Both the position numbers and the translations under genes were made by a program. The notes beneath the pieces are model-generated. The model did not search any database and was not told the origin of the DNA. It was given only the letters and a program-made list of their open reading frames with translations. A DNA stretch of 29,381 bases from a virus, in IMG/VR virus record IMGVR_UViG_3300043395_002445, positions 1 through 29,381 of that record; one strand, given 5' to 3'. Of the stretch, positions 20,826 to 27,973 are shown piece after piece. Each line of letters begins with the position of its first letter. The first letter of the stretch is position 1.

Positions 20826-21674
20826 ATGATTGGTATTTTTATTGGTTTGTTGCTTTTGGTTGCCGCTGGTGTTGCTGGTTGGTTGTTTGATAAACTTAAA
20901 ACTGGTTTAATTGCTGGCGTTGCACTATTTGTAATCGCCATCATTTTCGAATCATTCACCGTTGTGCCTGCTGGTTATCATGGTGTCCAAATTACAATGG
21001 GAACGGTAAACCCTACACCATTGACCAACGGTGTGCATTTTGTGAATCCAATTTCTAGTGTTCGTAATGTGAATATTCAAATGCAACGAGCAACCTATGA
21101 GGGTGCATCTGCTGGAACCAAAGATATGCAGCAAGTGCATACTGATATCACTGCCAACTATCGTTTGAGTGGTGACAAGGTTGCTGTCATTTATAAAGAC
21201 TTTGGTCTGAATGTTGTTGATAAAGTATTGGGACCATCATTGAATGAAGCGTTTAAATCTGTGACTGGTCATTATACTAGTGAAGAATTGATTACTAAGC
21301 GTGACCAAGTGTCGGAAGAAATTCTACAACGAGTAAAAGGCAAAGTATCACAATTTGATATTTCAATTGATTCTATCTCATTGGTAAATTTTGCCTTCAA
21401 TGCAGAATATCAAAAGGCAGTTGAAGCAAAAGTAATTGCAACACAACAAAAGCAAAAGGCCGAACAAGACCTTGAGCGTATTAAGGTCGAGGCGGCATCA
21501 CGCATTGCACAGGCTGAAGGTGAAGCGAAAGCGATTGCAATTCAAGCACAGGCTATTCAATCTAATGGTGGTCAACAATATGTTCAACTACAATGGATTG
21601 ACAAATGGGATGGTAAAATGCCTAACACCGTTGTGAATGGTTCTCAAGGCATGATGCTTAACCTAGGTAAGTAA
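20826..21674 (+). CDS. SPFH (stomatin/prohibitin)-family membrane protein
   Basis: 282 aa; ATG 20826 with GGAGA upstream. Two N-terminal hydrophobic helices (about 2-20 and 26-43), then the SPFH/band-7 domain (TVVPAGYHGVQITMGTVNPTPLTNGVHFVNPISSVRNVNIQMQ, LSLVNFAFNAEYQKAVEAKVIATQQKQKAEQDLERIKVEA) and a coiled, Ala/Gln/Lys-rich tail. Bacterial relatives scaffold membranes and regulate proteases such as FtsH. Immediately after rIIA/rIIB, it may form a membrane platform for them. Phage copies are recorded but their role is not settled. Confidence 0.88.
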   Translation: MIGIFIGLLLLVAAGVAGWLFDKLKTGLIAGVALFVIAIIFESFTVVPAGYHGVQITMGTVNPTPLTNGVHFVNPISSVRNVNIQMQRATYEGASAGTKDMQQVHTDITANYRLSGDKVAVIYKDFGLNVVDKVLGPSLNEAFKSVTGHYTSEELITKRDQVSEEILQRVKGKVSQFDISIDSISLVNFAFNAEYQKAVEAKVIATQQKQKAEQDLERIKVEAASRIAQAEGEAKAIAIQAQAIQSNGGQQYVQLQWIDKWDGKMPNTVVNGSQGMMLNLGK

Positions 21675-21871
21675 TGGGTGCATATAATTTCATGGTGGAT
21701 GCCTTCCAAGAAGGCAGAATCCATGATTTAGAACAAGAAGTTAAACAGTTGAAAAAAACTGTTGAAGTGACATGCAAATGGATTAATTATCTCAATGCTG
21801 AATTGGAGAAACTAAAAGATGAGCAACGAAGAACAAAAAATCAAACGATCCAAACGGATGTTAAAGGATGA
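21674..21871 (+). CDS. Coiled-coil protein, 65 aa
   Basis: TAATG overlap with the SPFH gene. MGAYNFMVDAFQEGRIHDLEQEVKQLKKTVEVTCKWINYLNAELEKLKDEQ shows heptad-like Leu/Val spacing and forms a probable coiled coil; a scaffold or SPFH partner is possible. No family. Confidence 0.6.
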   Translation: MGAYNFMVDAFQEGRIHDLEQEVKQLKKTVEVTCKWINYLNAELEKLKDEQRRTKNQTIQTDVKG

Positions 21872-22106
21872 AAATGCGGTAAAAAAACAAACCAAGATTG
21901 CAAAGTCACATGGTGTGGATGTTAGAGAACCACACAAATTCGCTAAGCACCACGCAATGGATTGTGGTAATCCTGAATGTGGTTTGTGTGGGAATCCTAG
22001 GCACTTACATAAAGATGGTCTAACCATCCAGGAAAAAAGGGCACACCAAGACCTGGAAATGGTCCGAGACAGACATAGTAATGGTATTGTTACTGGAGAT
22101 GAATGA
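21819..22106 (+). CDS. Zinc-motif-like small protein, 95 aa
   Basis: Overlaps the coiled-coil gene by 53 bases in another frame. MSNEEQKIKRSKRMLKDENAVKKQTKIAKSHGVDV is basic; residues about 46-63 read HAMDCGNPECGLCGNPRHLH, a possible Cys/His metal site (CxxxxCxxC, HxxxH). Similar small proteins are frequent in phages. Likely nucleic-acid binding. Confidence 0.7.
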   Translation: MSNEEQKIKRSKRMLKDENAVKKQTKIAKSHGVDVREPHKFAKHHAMDCGNPECGLCGNPRHLHKDGLTIQEKRAHQDLEMVRDRHSNGIVTGDE

Positions 22107-22124
22107 TGGTTGTTGCTTTAATAC

Positions 22125-22153
22125 TTGCCATTGAATTTGGAATCATGTATAAT
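22125..22153 (+). promoter_or_regulatory. Promoter for CobS-like ATPase
   Basis: TTGCCA (22125-22130), 17-bp spacer, TATAAT (22148-22153). AATACTTG precedes the -35. Leader about 28 bases to ATG 22188. Confidence 0.88.
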
Positions 22154-22187
22154 ACAAATATGTGGACAACATAACTGGAGTTTTTTA

Positions 22188-23324
22188 ATGTTGAATCGTA
22201 ATCAAACCGCTTTTGTTAAAGCTGCTGAAGAATTATATGGTGCAAATGCGGTTTTGAACCGTGACCAAATCAATCGTGTGGCGGAAGAAAACAGTATTTC
22301 TTTCCCCTATTGGTTTGTAACTAAAATGGAATATCGTGTTGGTCGTGGTGAATATAAATTGCCCAACATTGGTAGTAAAATGAAAACAAAACAACCTGAA
22401 CCTGAGATGGAAGTTGCTCTTGCTGCACAAGTCTTAGAATTCAAACAACCTAAACTTGTTGATGATTCTGATGTATCAATCCCTGTAAAGTATAAAGATT
22501 ATGTTCCATTTGGATTTTATAGAGACCTTACTAATATTATCAACTCTGATTCTTTTTATCCCGTATTCATTACTGGCCTATCTGGTAACGGTAAAACCCT
22601 TATGGTTGAACAGGTATGCGCTACGCTCGGGCGTGAGTGTATCCGAGTTAATATCTCGATTGAAACGGATGAGAGTGACCTTCTCGGTGGTCCTACCCTT
22701 GTCAATGGTAATGTGGTTAATCGTGATGGTCCAGTTATCACGGCAATGAAGCGTGGTGCCATTCTATTGATTGACGAAGTTGACCGTGGTTCTAATAAAT
22801 TAATGTGTTTGCAAGGTATCTTAGAAGGCAAACCATACTACAATAAGAAGAACGGTGAAATGGTTTATCCAAAAGATGGATTCAATGTGATTGCTACTGC
22901 AAACACTAAAGGTCGTGGCAGTGAAGAAGGTCGTTACCTATCACAGATTCTTGATGATGCTTTCTTAGAGCGTTTCCCTATTACAGTTGAACAGGAATAT
23001 CCTGATGTTAAGACTGAGAAGAAAATCCTTTCACCATTGATTGATGACCAGGATTTTGTTGAGAAGTTAACACAATGGGCCAGTATTGTGCGCCAATCAT
23101 TTGACCAAGGTGCTGTTGATGAAATTATTTCCACACGCCGTTTGGTCCACATTGCCAAGGCATATGGTATATTCAAAGACCGAATGAAAGCTGTTGAATT
23201 ATGTGTGTCACGGTTCGATGCAGACACCAAGACCGCTTTCCTCGACTTGTATTCCAAGGTTGATGTGAAGGTTAATCCTATGGAAGCCCCGCCGGTCAAA
23301 TCGTCCGAAGAAATTCCGTTCTGA
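22188..23324 (+). CDS. cobS: MoxR/CobS-type AAA+ ATPase
   Basis: 378 aa; ATG 22188 with GGAG seven bases upstream (longer frame from 22125 would start inside the promoter). Walker A GLSGNGKT (residues 130-137), Walker B LLIDEVD (193-199), sensor region VIATANTKGRGSEEGRY and an Arg-rich FLERFPITVEQEYPD match the CobS family of phage cobalt-chelatase-like ATPases. Partner: the CobT-like VWA/HExxH protein at 3435. The final residues SSEEIPF imitate the acidic tip of SSB (D-D-I-P-F), a known interaction tag for DNA-replication proteins. Confidence 0.9.
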   Translation: MLNRNQTAFVKAAEELYGANAVLNRDQINRVAEENSISFPYWFVTKMEYRVGRGEYKLPNIGSKMKTKQPEPEMEVALAAQVLEFKQPKLVDDSDVSIPVKYKDYVPFGFYRDLTNIINSDSFYPVFITGLSGNGKTLMVEQVCATLGRECIRVNISIETDESDLLGGPTLVNGNVVNRDGPVITAMKRGAILLIDEVDRGSNKLMCLQGILEGKPYYNKKNGEMVYPKDGFNVIATANTKGRGSEEGRYLSQILDDAFLERFPITVEQEYPDVKTEKKILSPLIDDQDFVEKLTQWASIVRQSFDQGAVDEIISTRRLVHIAKAYGIFKDRMKAVELCVSRFDADTKTAFLDLYSKVDVKVNPMEAPPVKSSEEIPF

Positions 23325-23336
23325 TGCAGGAAAACA

Positions 23337-23367
23337 ACACTAATGGTTGCCAACATACCATTAGTGT
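23337..23367 (+). repeat. 11-bp perfect inverted repeat around a -35 box
   Basis: ACACTAATGGT (23337-23347) and ACCATTAGTGT (23357-23367), loop TGCCAACAT, holding most of the -35 TTGCCA. It ends two bases before the -10. Could be an operator or the stem of a termination/attenuation structure. Confidence 0.75.
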
Positions 23368-23375
23368 GTTATAAT
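23347..23375 (+). promoter_or_regulatory. Promoter embedded in a palindrome
   Basis: TTGCCA (23347-23352), 17-bp spacer, TATAAT (23370-23375), ahead of the 23419 gene, which may encode a winged-helix-like regulator. Autoregulation by that protein is an attractive but unproven guess. Confidence 0.85.
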
Positions 23376-23418
23376 TAAATTGTTGGTATTTTTATTATGA
23401 AATTTGAAAGGACTTAAA

Positions 23419-23751
23419 ATGTCAAACACTATTCGAACCGGTCGTCAAAACCGCCATGAGAAAATTACCGTAACCCTCTTGTCAGGTAAACCTGTATCTC
23501 CCGATGAGATTAAAGCCTGTTTCAAAGGCACGGATCAGGAGGCGGTGTTGTATCGCCTATCAACCAACATTTATAATATCCGCAAAGATGGTGGTATTGT
23601 AAAAGTTCACAAAGAAGGCCGCAAAGTGTCGGCATATCAATTGGTTAACCACACAGAATTTAATGCTGAAGGTCGTTACATTGGACCACAAACAACTAAA
23701 CCTGTTGCAACAACCACAACTCAAGACACAACCGAAACATCTGAGGTGTAA
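23419..23751 (+). CDS. Winged-helix-like phage protein, 110 aa
   Basis: ATG 23419 follows AAAGGAC at seven bases. MSNTIRTGRQNRHEKITVTLLSGKPVSPDEIKACFKGTDQEAVLYRLSTNIYNIRKDGGIVKVHKEGRKVSAYQLVN: the helix-turn-helix-like PVSPDEIKACF...VLYRLSTNIYNIRKDGGIVKV plus wing-like strand looks like a common phage DNA-binding fold. A Thr-rich tail follows. Candidate regulator of its own palindromic promoter. Confidence 0.7.
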   Translation: MSNTIRTGRQNRHEKITVTLLSGKPVSPDEIKACFKGTDQEAVLYRLSTNIYNIRKDGGIVKVHKEGRKVSAYQLVNHTEFNAEGRYIGPQTTKPVATTTTQDTTETSEV

Positions 23752-23753
23752 AA

Positions 23754-23987
23754 ATGAATGATTGGGATCGTGACAATTTAGAATTTATTATGAATGTTAC
23801 TTCCGAGGATTTCGATATTTGGTTGGAACAAGCAGACTCCGATGATATCCAATATGCTATTGAATTAATTCGTATGCGTAAAAAAGAAATGATATCTGAA
23901 GAAATTGTTTGCAAAATGGAATTAACAGATGATGTGCCAGATGTAAGTCTTGCAGCATCTTTACTCAACAGGATCAAAAATGGTTAA
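23754..23987 (+). CDS. Small acidic protein, 77 aa
   Basis: GAGG and ATG two bases after the previous stop. MNDWDRDNLEFIMNVTSEDFDIWLEQADSDDIQYAIELIRMRKKEM is acidic and helical. FxxWLxQADxDDxxYAxELIR is a familiar small phage pattern of unknown function. Overlaps the lipoprotein gene. Confidence 0.7.
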   Translation: MNDWDRDNLEFIMNVTSEDFDIWLEQADSDDIQYAIELIRMRKKEMISEEIVCKMELTDDVPDVSLAASLLNRIKNG

Positions 23988-24222
23988 AACTTTGAGATAT
24001 ATTATGTTCACAATCCTTTTCATGGTTATTTCAGCATGTTCTACTCCAAAGCTTGATGGCTTTGAAAAAGCAAGAGTTATTGAACGAGCTGAGGTTATTC
24101 AAGCCTCAAAGGATTGTATCAATGCAAGGATGCGTCCTGTGATTCAATCTTTGCCACAGAAAACTGACCATGGAACAATCATGCTGCCAGTTTCCGTTCA
24201 ATGTGAGGTTTATACTCGTTAA
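23980..24222 (+). CDS. Small lipoprotein, 80 aa
   Basis: ATG 23980 (overlapping the previous gene by eight bases). N-terminal signal MVKTLRYIMFTILFMVISACSTP with a lipobox-like ISAC; Cys would be the lipidated residue. Mature part: STPKLDGFEKARVIERAEVIQASKDCINARMRPVIQSLP..., two further Cys. Spanin or cell-surface functions are possible, but no spanin-partner overlap is seen. Confidence 0.7.
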   Translation: MVKTLRYIMFTILFMVISACSTPKLDGFEKARVIERAEVIQASKDCINARMRPVIQSLPQKTDHGTIMLPVSVQCEVYTR

Positions 24223-24234
24223 TAGGTGTTTTAA

Positions 24235-24684
24235 ATGTATTCCGAAATCGTCAATGAATCTGGTCTTTCACAACACACACTTGAAATGGTTGTGATTGGT
24301 GGAATCGGAGTTTTTGTTCTTGGACTTGTTTTCTACCTTTGGTGGAAACAAATTGTTATTGGTGCCTTGGCCTTAACTGCTGTTGTTGTTTTGGCCAACC
24401 ACAAACCATCCAAACCAATAAAGGTTGAACAGGAACAAATCATTATCGAAAGTAAAGAGAAAACTACTCCTAAAGATGAGGAATCTCTAGAAGATGGTAA
24501 AATGTTTGTTGAAGATTGTTTGCATTTCACAGACTACAGCAAAGAACAATGTGAAGCCATCTGGACTAAACGTGAAGTTATCGAAGAAAAGTTATTGGAT
24601 GTCGATAATGTTGAATATAAAACCCGCCGTGCAGAAGCATTGAAAAAACCAAATGCTGTTGTTCTACACGCCACCTATCATTAA
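24235..24684 (+). CDS. Membrane protein, 149 aa
   Basis: AGGTG precedes the ATG. Two transmembrane helices: MVVIGGIGVFVLGLVFYLW (about 18-36) and IVIGALALTAVVVLA (about 40-54); then a long cytoplasmic or periplasmic charged domain (KVEQEQIIIESKEKTTPKDEES...CLHFTDYSKEQCEAIW). Two Cys in a DYSKEQCEAIW motif. Adjacent to the lipoprotein, possibly an envelope pair. Confidence 0.65.
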   Translation: MYSEIVNESGLSQHTLEMVVIGGIGVFVLGLVFYLWWKQIVIGALALTAVVVLANHKPSKPIKVEQEQIIIESKEKTTPKDEESLEDGKMFVEDCLHFTDYSKEQCEAIWTKREVIEEKLLDVDNVEYKTRRAEALKKPNAVVLHATYH

Positions 24685-24693
24685 GGAGTTAAT

Positions 24694-24972
24694 ATGGTTC
24701 AAGTTGTTAAATCGGAATGGCATCAAGTTGAAAAACGATACGGTATTGAAATTGACCGTGATTTATTTGGTGAAATTTATTCTGATATCGAAGATGAAGC
24801 TGAAATTGATTTGATGTATCTTCAGTTTGAAAATGGTCAATTATCAGTTGATGAAGTTATTGAGAAAGCCTGGGAAGAAGATGTTGACCTTGACTGGGAA
24901 TATCTTGATGAAGATGATTGGTGGACAGACCGCAAAGGTGGTTATGAAGTAACTTATGAGGTGCAAGAATAA
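24694..24972 (+). CDS. Highly acidic protein, 92 aa
   Basis: AAGGAG lies upstream. Sequence SDIEDEAEIDLMYLQFENGQLSVDEVIEKAWEEDVDLDWEYLDEDDWWTDRKGG shows an excess of Asp and Glu. Overlaps the next gene at TAATG. DNA-mimic or chaperone-like roles are possible but unproven. Confidence 0.65.
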   Translation: MVQVVKSEWHQVEKRYGIEIDRDLFGEIYSDIEDEAEIDLMYLQFENGQLSVDEVIEKAWEEDVDLDWEYLDEDDWWTDRKGGYEVTYEVQE

Positions 24973-25340
24973 TGTTAAAACTATATCGTGGTATTGTAGA
25001 TATTCTTACTGAACGATCCGAAGGTCTAACCTTGGCATTCAGAAACCATATTCGTGAATTTAATAGTGGCAATTCGGAAGAAAAAGAAGCAGCAACAGGA
25101 TTTTGGAATTTGTTGCTTGAAATTACATACATTCTTTATGTGAAATCATTTGTCGTGGTTGGATTGTTTATAACCACAATTTTAGCACTTGTGTTTTTTC
25201 CACTGAATATTCTTTACAAAGCATTTGGAATGTCATTCCAAGCAATGAAGTATGAACATCAACATCCGCAAAATTTTGTGGAACCACAATTGACTCAATC
25301 AGAGGAGAAAACAAATGGCAGTCTGGTCAGTAAAACCTGA
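24972..25340 (+). CDS. Membrane protein, 122 aa
   Basis: After an amphipathic N-terminus (LYRGIVDILTERSEGLTLAFRNHIREF), residues about 46-83 are strongly hydrophobic (LLLEITYILYVKSFVVVGLFITTILALVFFPLNILYKAF), giving one long or two short transmembrane helices. A polar tail follows (SQEEKTNGS). The next gene starts 26 bases inside its tail. Confidence 0.65.
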   Translation: MLKLYRGIVDILTERSEGLTLAFRNHIREFNSGNSEEKEAATGFWNLLLEITYILYVKSFVVVGLFITTILALVFFPLNILYKAFGMSFQAMKYEHQHPQNFVEPQLTQSEEKTNGSLVSKT

Positions 25341-25704
25341 ATGGAAAAAATCAATCATTGAACGCCAAGAATGGTTGAAAGGTGACAATCGTTTGATTGT
25401 TGAAACTGGTTGGCGGTGGGGTGAATTCACCGTATACACCGATGATGACAATCCACCAGAATTGGAACCAGGTGTTGATATGTTCAACTGTGGTTATGAA
25501 TCTGAAATGGTTGAAACAAGTGATGGTTGCTGGGAAGAACATGACATGGATGAATGTGATGATGAAACCCGTGAATGGTTGGAAGAATTCTTGGAAGAAA
25601 ATTCAGTATTTGACCTTGAAGAAGAAGGTTGGCTTCCAGGTGATACTGAAATGATTATTGATTGTGATATGACTATTGAAATGGTTGAACCAACAGGTGA
25701 TTAA
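25315..25704 (+). CDS. Very acidic protein, 129 aa
   Basis: AGAGGAG precedes the ATG. N-terminal MAVWSVKPEWKKSIIERQEWLKGDNRLIVETGWRWGEFTVYTDDDNPPELEPG is balanced; the rest (EEHDMDECDDETREWLEEFLEENSVFDLEEEGW) is extremely acidic. Trp-rich. A DNA mimic or protein-interaction scaffold is a guess. Its stop overlaps the next ATG. Confidence 0.65.
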   Translation: MAVWSVKPEWKKSIIERQEWLKGDNRLIVETGWRWGEFTVYTDDDNPPELEPGVDMFNCGYESEMVETSDGCWEEHDMDECDDETREWLEEFLEENSVFDLEEEGWLPGDTEMIIDCDMTIEMVEPTGD

Positions 25705-26021
25705 TGAAAATTGTAATCAACAAATGTTATGGTGGATTTGGTTTGTCTAAGTTGGCCCAAGAATTGTATGCAGACAAAAAAGGTTTGAACCTTGGTAAAT
25801 ACAATAAAACATGGGGTTATTATGAAGGTGGTGATTTCTATGACCGTGAAATACCTCGTGATGATGCCGATTTGGTTTCTATCGTTGAATCATTAGGATC
25901 AAAGGCCAATGGTTCCTGTGCAGACTTGCGTATCATCGAAATACCTGAAGGTGTTAATTGGCAAATCGAAGAATATGATGGTATCGAGTGGATTGCAGAA
26001 CAACACCGAACATGGGATTAA
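25704..26021 (+). CDS. KIVINKCYGGFGLS-type phage protein, 105 aa
   Basis: The opening MKIVINKCYGGFGLSKLAQELYADKKG is a recurrent phage motif with a Gly-rich turn. Later IEIPEGVNWQIEEYDGIEWIAEQHRTW forms a strand/loop with His. Function unknown, but the pattern is found across unrelated phages, suggesting a general accessory role. Confidence 0.75.
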   Translation: MKIVINKCYGGFGLSKLAQELYADKKGLNLGKYNKTWGYYEGGDFYDREIPRDDADLVSIVESLGSKANGSCADLRIIEIPEGVNWQIEEYDGIEWIAEQHRTWD

Positions 26022-26633
26022 ATGTTACAAATCAGATTAGCTAAAACCACCGAGGACAAAAAAATTGCTGATAATCTTGTAGTGCAACACCATTCATATG
26101 TTGCCACTGCTAGAACTGTTGGTCGTTGTCTGAAATATATCATCAGCCTCGATGGTGTTGATATTGGAACATTTTGGATTGGTAGTGGTTTCAAACCAAC
26201 ACCAAAGGCAATATTAAATTATTTCCACAAAAGCCAGAAAGAATATGATATAATGTTCAACACCGTAGCGGATAACAAACGATTTGCTATGGCGGTGAGA
26301 ATACCCAATCTAGGCTCACAAATTCTAAAAGAAATTAGGAACAGAGCTGCACAAGATTGGTATGATTCTTATGGAGATAATTTGATTGCTATCGTAACTA
26401 CAATTGGTGCCGATAAGAATGGTGCTGTATATCTTGCTGACAATTGGCAAAAAATAGGTGAGACTGCTGGTCTACCAGCGAAAAGAAAATCCGTTTCTAT
26501 GAAATGGGATGATAAAAATTCTATATCAGAAAAATTTGTAAAACCAACAGGTGAAAACAAGAAACTTATATTGATTACAACACGACTGAAAAAGAGGATT
26601 GAAAATGAAAATCAAAAAGACAAAACGATTTGA
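26022..26633 (+). CDS. Mom/DUF4338-like acyltransferase-fold protein
   Basis: 203 aa. TVGRCLKYIISLDGVDIGTFWIGSG gives a GNAT-like strand pair, then NKRFAMAVRIPNLGSQILKEIRNRAAQDWYDSYGDNLIAIVTTI and KNGAVYLADNWQKIGETAGLP. The V(R)IPxLxSxIL...DW...YG...ExxTxx...GxxYxAxNWxxIGxTxG pattern matches DUF4338 and phage Mu Mom-type proteins, of which Mom modifies adenine in DNA. Chemistry here is not shown. The next gene starts 29 bases inside its end. Judged from memory. Confidence 0.72.
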   Translation: MLQIRLAKTTEDKKIADNLVVQHHSYVATARTVGRCLKYIISLDGVDIGTFWIGSGFKPTPKAILNYFHKSQKEYDIMFNTVADNKRFAMAVRIPNLGSQILKEIRNRAAQDWYDSYGDNLIAIVTTIGADKNGAVYLADNWQKIGETAGLPAKRKSVSMKWDDKNSISEKFVKPTGENKKLILITTRLKKRIENENQKDKTI

Positions 26634-26826
26634 GAACATGCGATTCAATTACTATATTGATTATCGCCAAATGCAAATGAAAGCAATTGATGAGGAAGAT
26701 GGCAAAGTTTCTTTGGTTTTGGTTCATCGTGAAGTTGTGAAGTATTTTGAATTTCCGTTTTTCTTTGGAACACAAACACAATTTGGTCCTTGTTATGATA
26801 CCGCAGATTACTATCGTCAAGGATAA
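26605..26826 (+). CDS. Small protein, 73 aa
   Basis: ATG 26605 with AGAGGA upstream, chosen over TTG 26599. MKIKKTKRFENMRFNYYIDYRQMQMKAIDEEDGKVSLVLVHREVVKYFEFPFFF: a basic N-terminus and a beta-rich, aromatic C-terminal half. Unknown; overlaps the Mom-like gene. Confidence 0.6.
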   Translation: MKIKKTKRFENMRFNYYIDYRQMQMKAIDEEDGKVSLVLVHREVVKYFEFPFFFGTQTQFGPCYDTADYYRQG

Positions 26827-26828
26827 AA

Positions 26829-27050
26829 ATGACTGAAACAGAATTTGTAACGATGAATGAGGATTTCATAGATTTCTTAAACAAAATTGTGAGAAACTAT
26901 GATGTTAATTACCCACAACTCGCCGCTATGATTATGGCCAGAATGGTTTCTTTGGCCATTATTAGTAACAGCGAAGATGTGTTGTTGAAACTTCTACCTG
27001 AAATGGAAAAAAACTTAAATGACAACAACAGAATTGGACCAATCCACTGA
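26829..27050 (+). CDS. Helical protein, 73 aa
   Basis: Starts two bases after the previous stop. Sequence MTETEFVTMNEDFIDFLNKIVRNYDVNYPQLAAMIMARMVSLAIIS followed by an acidic tail (EDVLLKLLPEMEKNLNDNNR). A YPQLAAMIMARMVSLAI helix is amphipathic. Unknown. Overlaps the next gene by 32 bases. Confidence 0.6.
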   Translation: MTETEFVTMNEDFIDFLNKIVRNYDVNYPQLAAMIMARMVSLAIISNSEDVLLKLLPEMEKNLNDNNRIGPIH

Positions 27051-27615
27051 TACTGGATTCAATAAATTAGATATAGCCAAAATATTTGTAATCAAACAAC
27101 TTATTGAATACAAATTAACAGACTTTAATAATACCATTCGTAAACTTGGTCCTATGCACACACACTCATATTTTCTTACGGGTGGTGCAATAGGTTCTCT
27201 ATTACGAAGTGAACCACCAAACGATTGGGATATTTATTTTTTTGATGCAGCATACGCCAACACTATTTTCAACTTATATGAAAATGATCCTTCTTATCAA
27301 AAAGAAGTGGCTGTGTTGGACGAAAAGTATCGTAACATTCCAGGAAAAGACGGTGGTAAATTGATTACTGAAAATGCCACAACATTACAGAATGGTTTAC
27401 AACTCATTCGTAAACATTATGGTGAACCGAAGAATGTTCGAACAACTTTTGATTTCGTTCACTGTATGCCTTATTATGATTCTCGTGACAGGAAACTTTA
27501 CATTTCACAAGAACAATTTGAATTAAATGTGAATAAAAAGTTGAAATCGAATAACCCTATGTTTCAAAAACATCGGGAGGAAAAATTCTTGAAAAGGGGA
27601 TGGACATGGCTCTAA
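27019..27615 (+). CDS. Nucleotidyltransferase-fold protein
   Basis: 198 aa. TGGAIGSLL (residues 54-62) and PPNDWDIYFFD (66-76) form the GG...DxD signature of the polymerase-beta-like nucleotidyltransferase superfamily (ATP-dependent RNA or small-molecule transferases, and many phage copies). A third acidic site may be FDFVH around residue 148. Targets cannot be predicted. AAATGACA start overlaps the previous gene; GAAAAAAAC gives a weak ribosome site. Confidence 0.78.
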   Translation: MTTTELDQSTDTGFNKLDIAKIFVIKQLIEYKLTDFNNTIRKLGPMHTHSYFLTGGAIGSLLRSEPPNDWDIYFFDAAYANTIFNLYENDPSYQKEVAVLDEKYRNIPGKDGGKLITENATTLQNGLQLIRKHYGEPKNVRTTFDFVHCMPYYDSRDRKLYISQEQFELNVNKKLKSNNPMFQKHREEKFLKRGWTWL

Positions 27616-27932
27616 ATTATCCTGATCCTTGGGTATCATCCAAAAATTTTTGGGAAATGGAAAAACAAGTAAAAGATGAAGTGATACAGGGGCGAATGGT
27701 TACTGCTCAACATTGTATGACTGATTTACAATTTAGTGCAGCTTTGATATCACCAGATGCCATCAAAGATATATTATTACAAAAATTGGTTGAATCTATT
27801 AGAGGTGCCGGATTTGTGGAATTCACCAAAACTCAGGATCCCATAACTTTGGAACAATTGTTTCGTGCCAGGATTTTTGTTGTGCCTGACCAACAGGTGA
27901 GAATCCTACGACTACATGGATTTGACAATTGA
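27606..27932 (+). CDS. Hypothetical protein, 108 aa
   Basis: AAAGGGG (27593-27599) is six bases from ATG 27606; ATG 27600 would have no spacing. MALNYPDPWVSSKNFWEMEKQVKDEVIQGRMVTAQHCMTDLQFSAALISPDAIKDILLQKLVESI...RIFVVPDQQVRILR. Helical first half, strand-rich end. Unknown. The next promoter's -35 lies in its tail. Confidence 0.65.
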   Translation: MALNYPDPWVSSKNFWEMEKQVKDEVIQGRMVTAQHCMTDLQFSAALISPDAIKDILLQKLVESIRGAGFVEFTKTQDPITLEQLFRARIFVVPDQQVRILRLHGFDN

Positions 27933-27950
27933 CACCACATATGTTATAAT
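27922..27950 (+). promoter_or_regulatory. Promoter for metallophosphoesterase operon
   Basis: TTGACA (27922-27927), 17-bp spacer, TATAAT (27945-27950). A perfect consensus, with -35 overlapping the end of the upstream gene, and 24 bases before ATG 27974. Confidence 0.88.
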
Positions 27951-27973
27951 ATATCCAATAACTAGGAAAAAAT

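Noticed and set aside
24235-24684. Holin or i-spanin assignment for the membrane protein
   Set aside because: Topology is compatible, but no endolysin or overlapping o-spanin frame is present, so the label would be unsupported.
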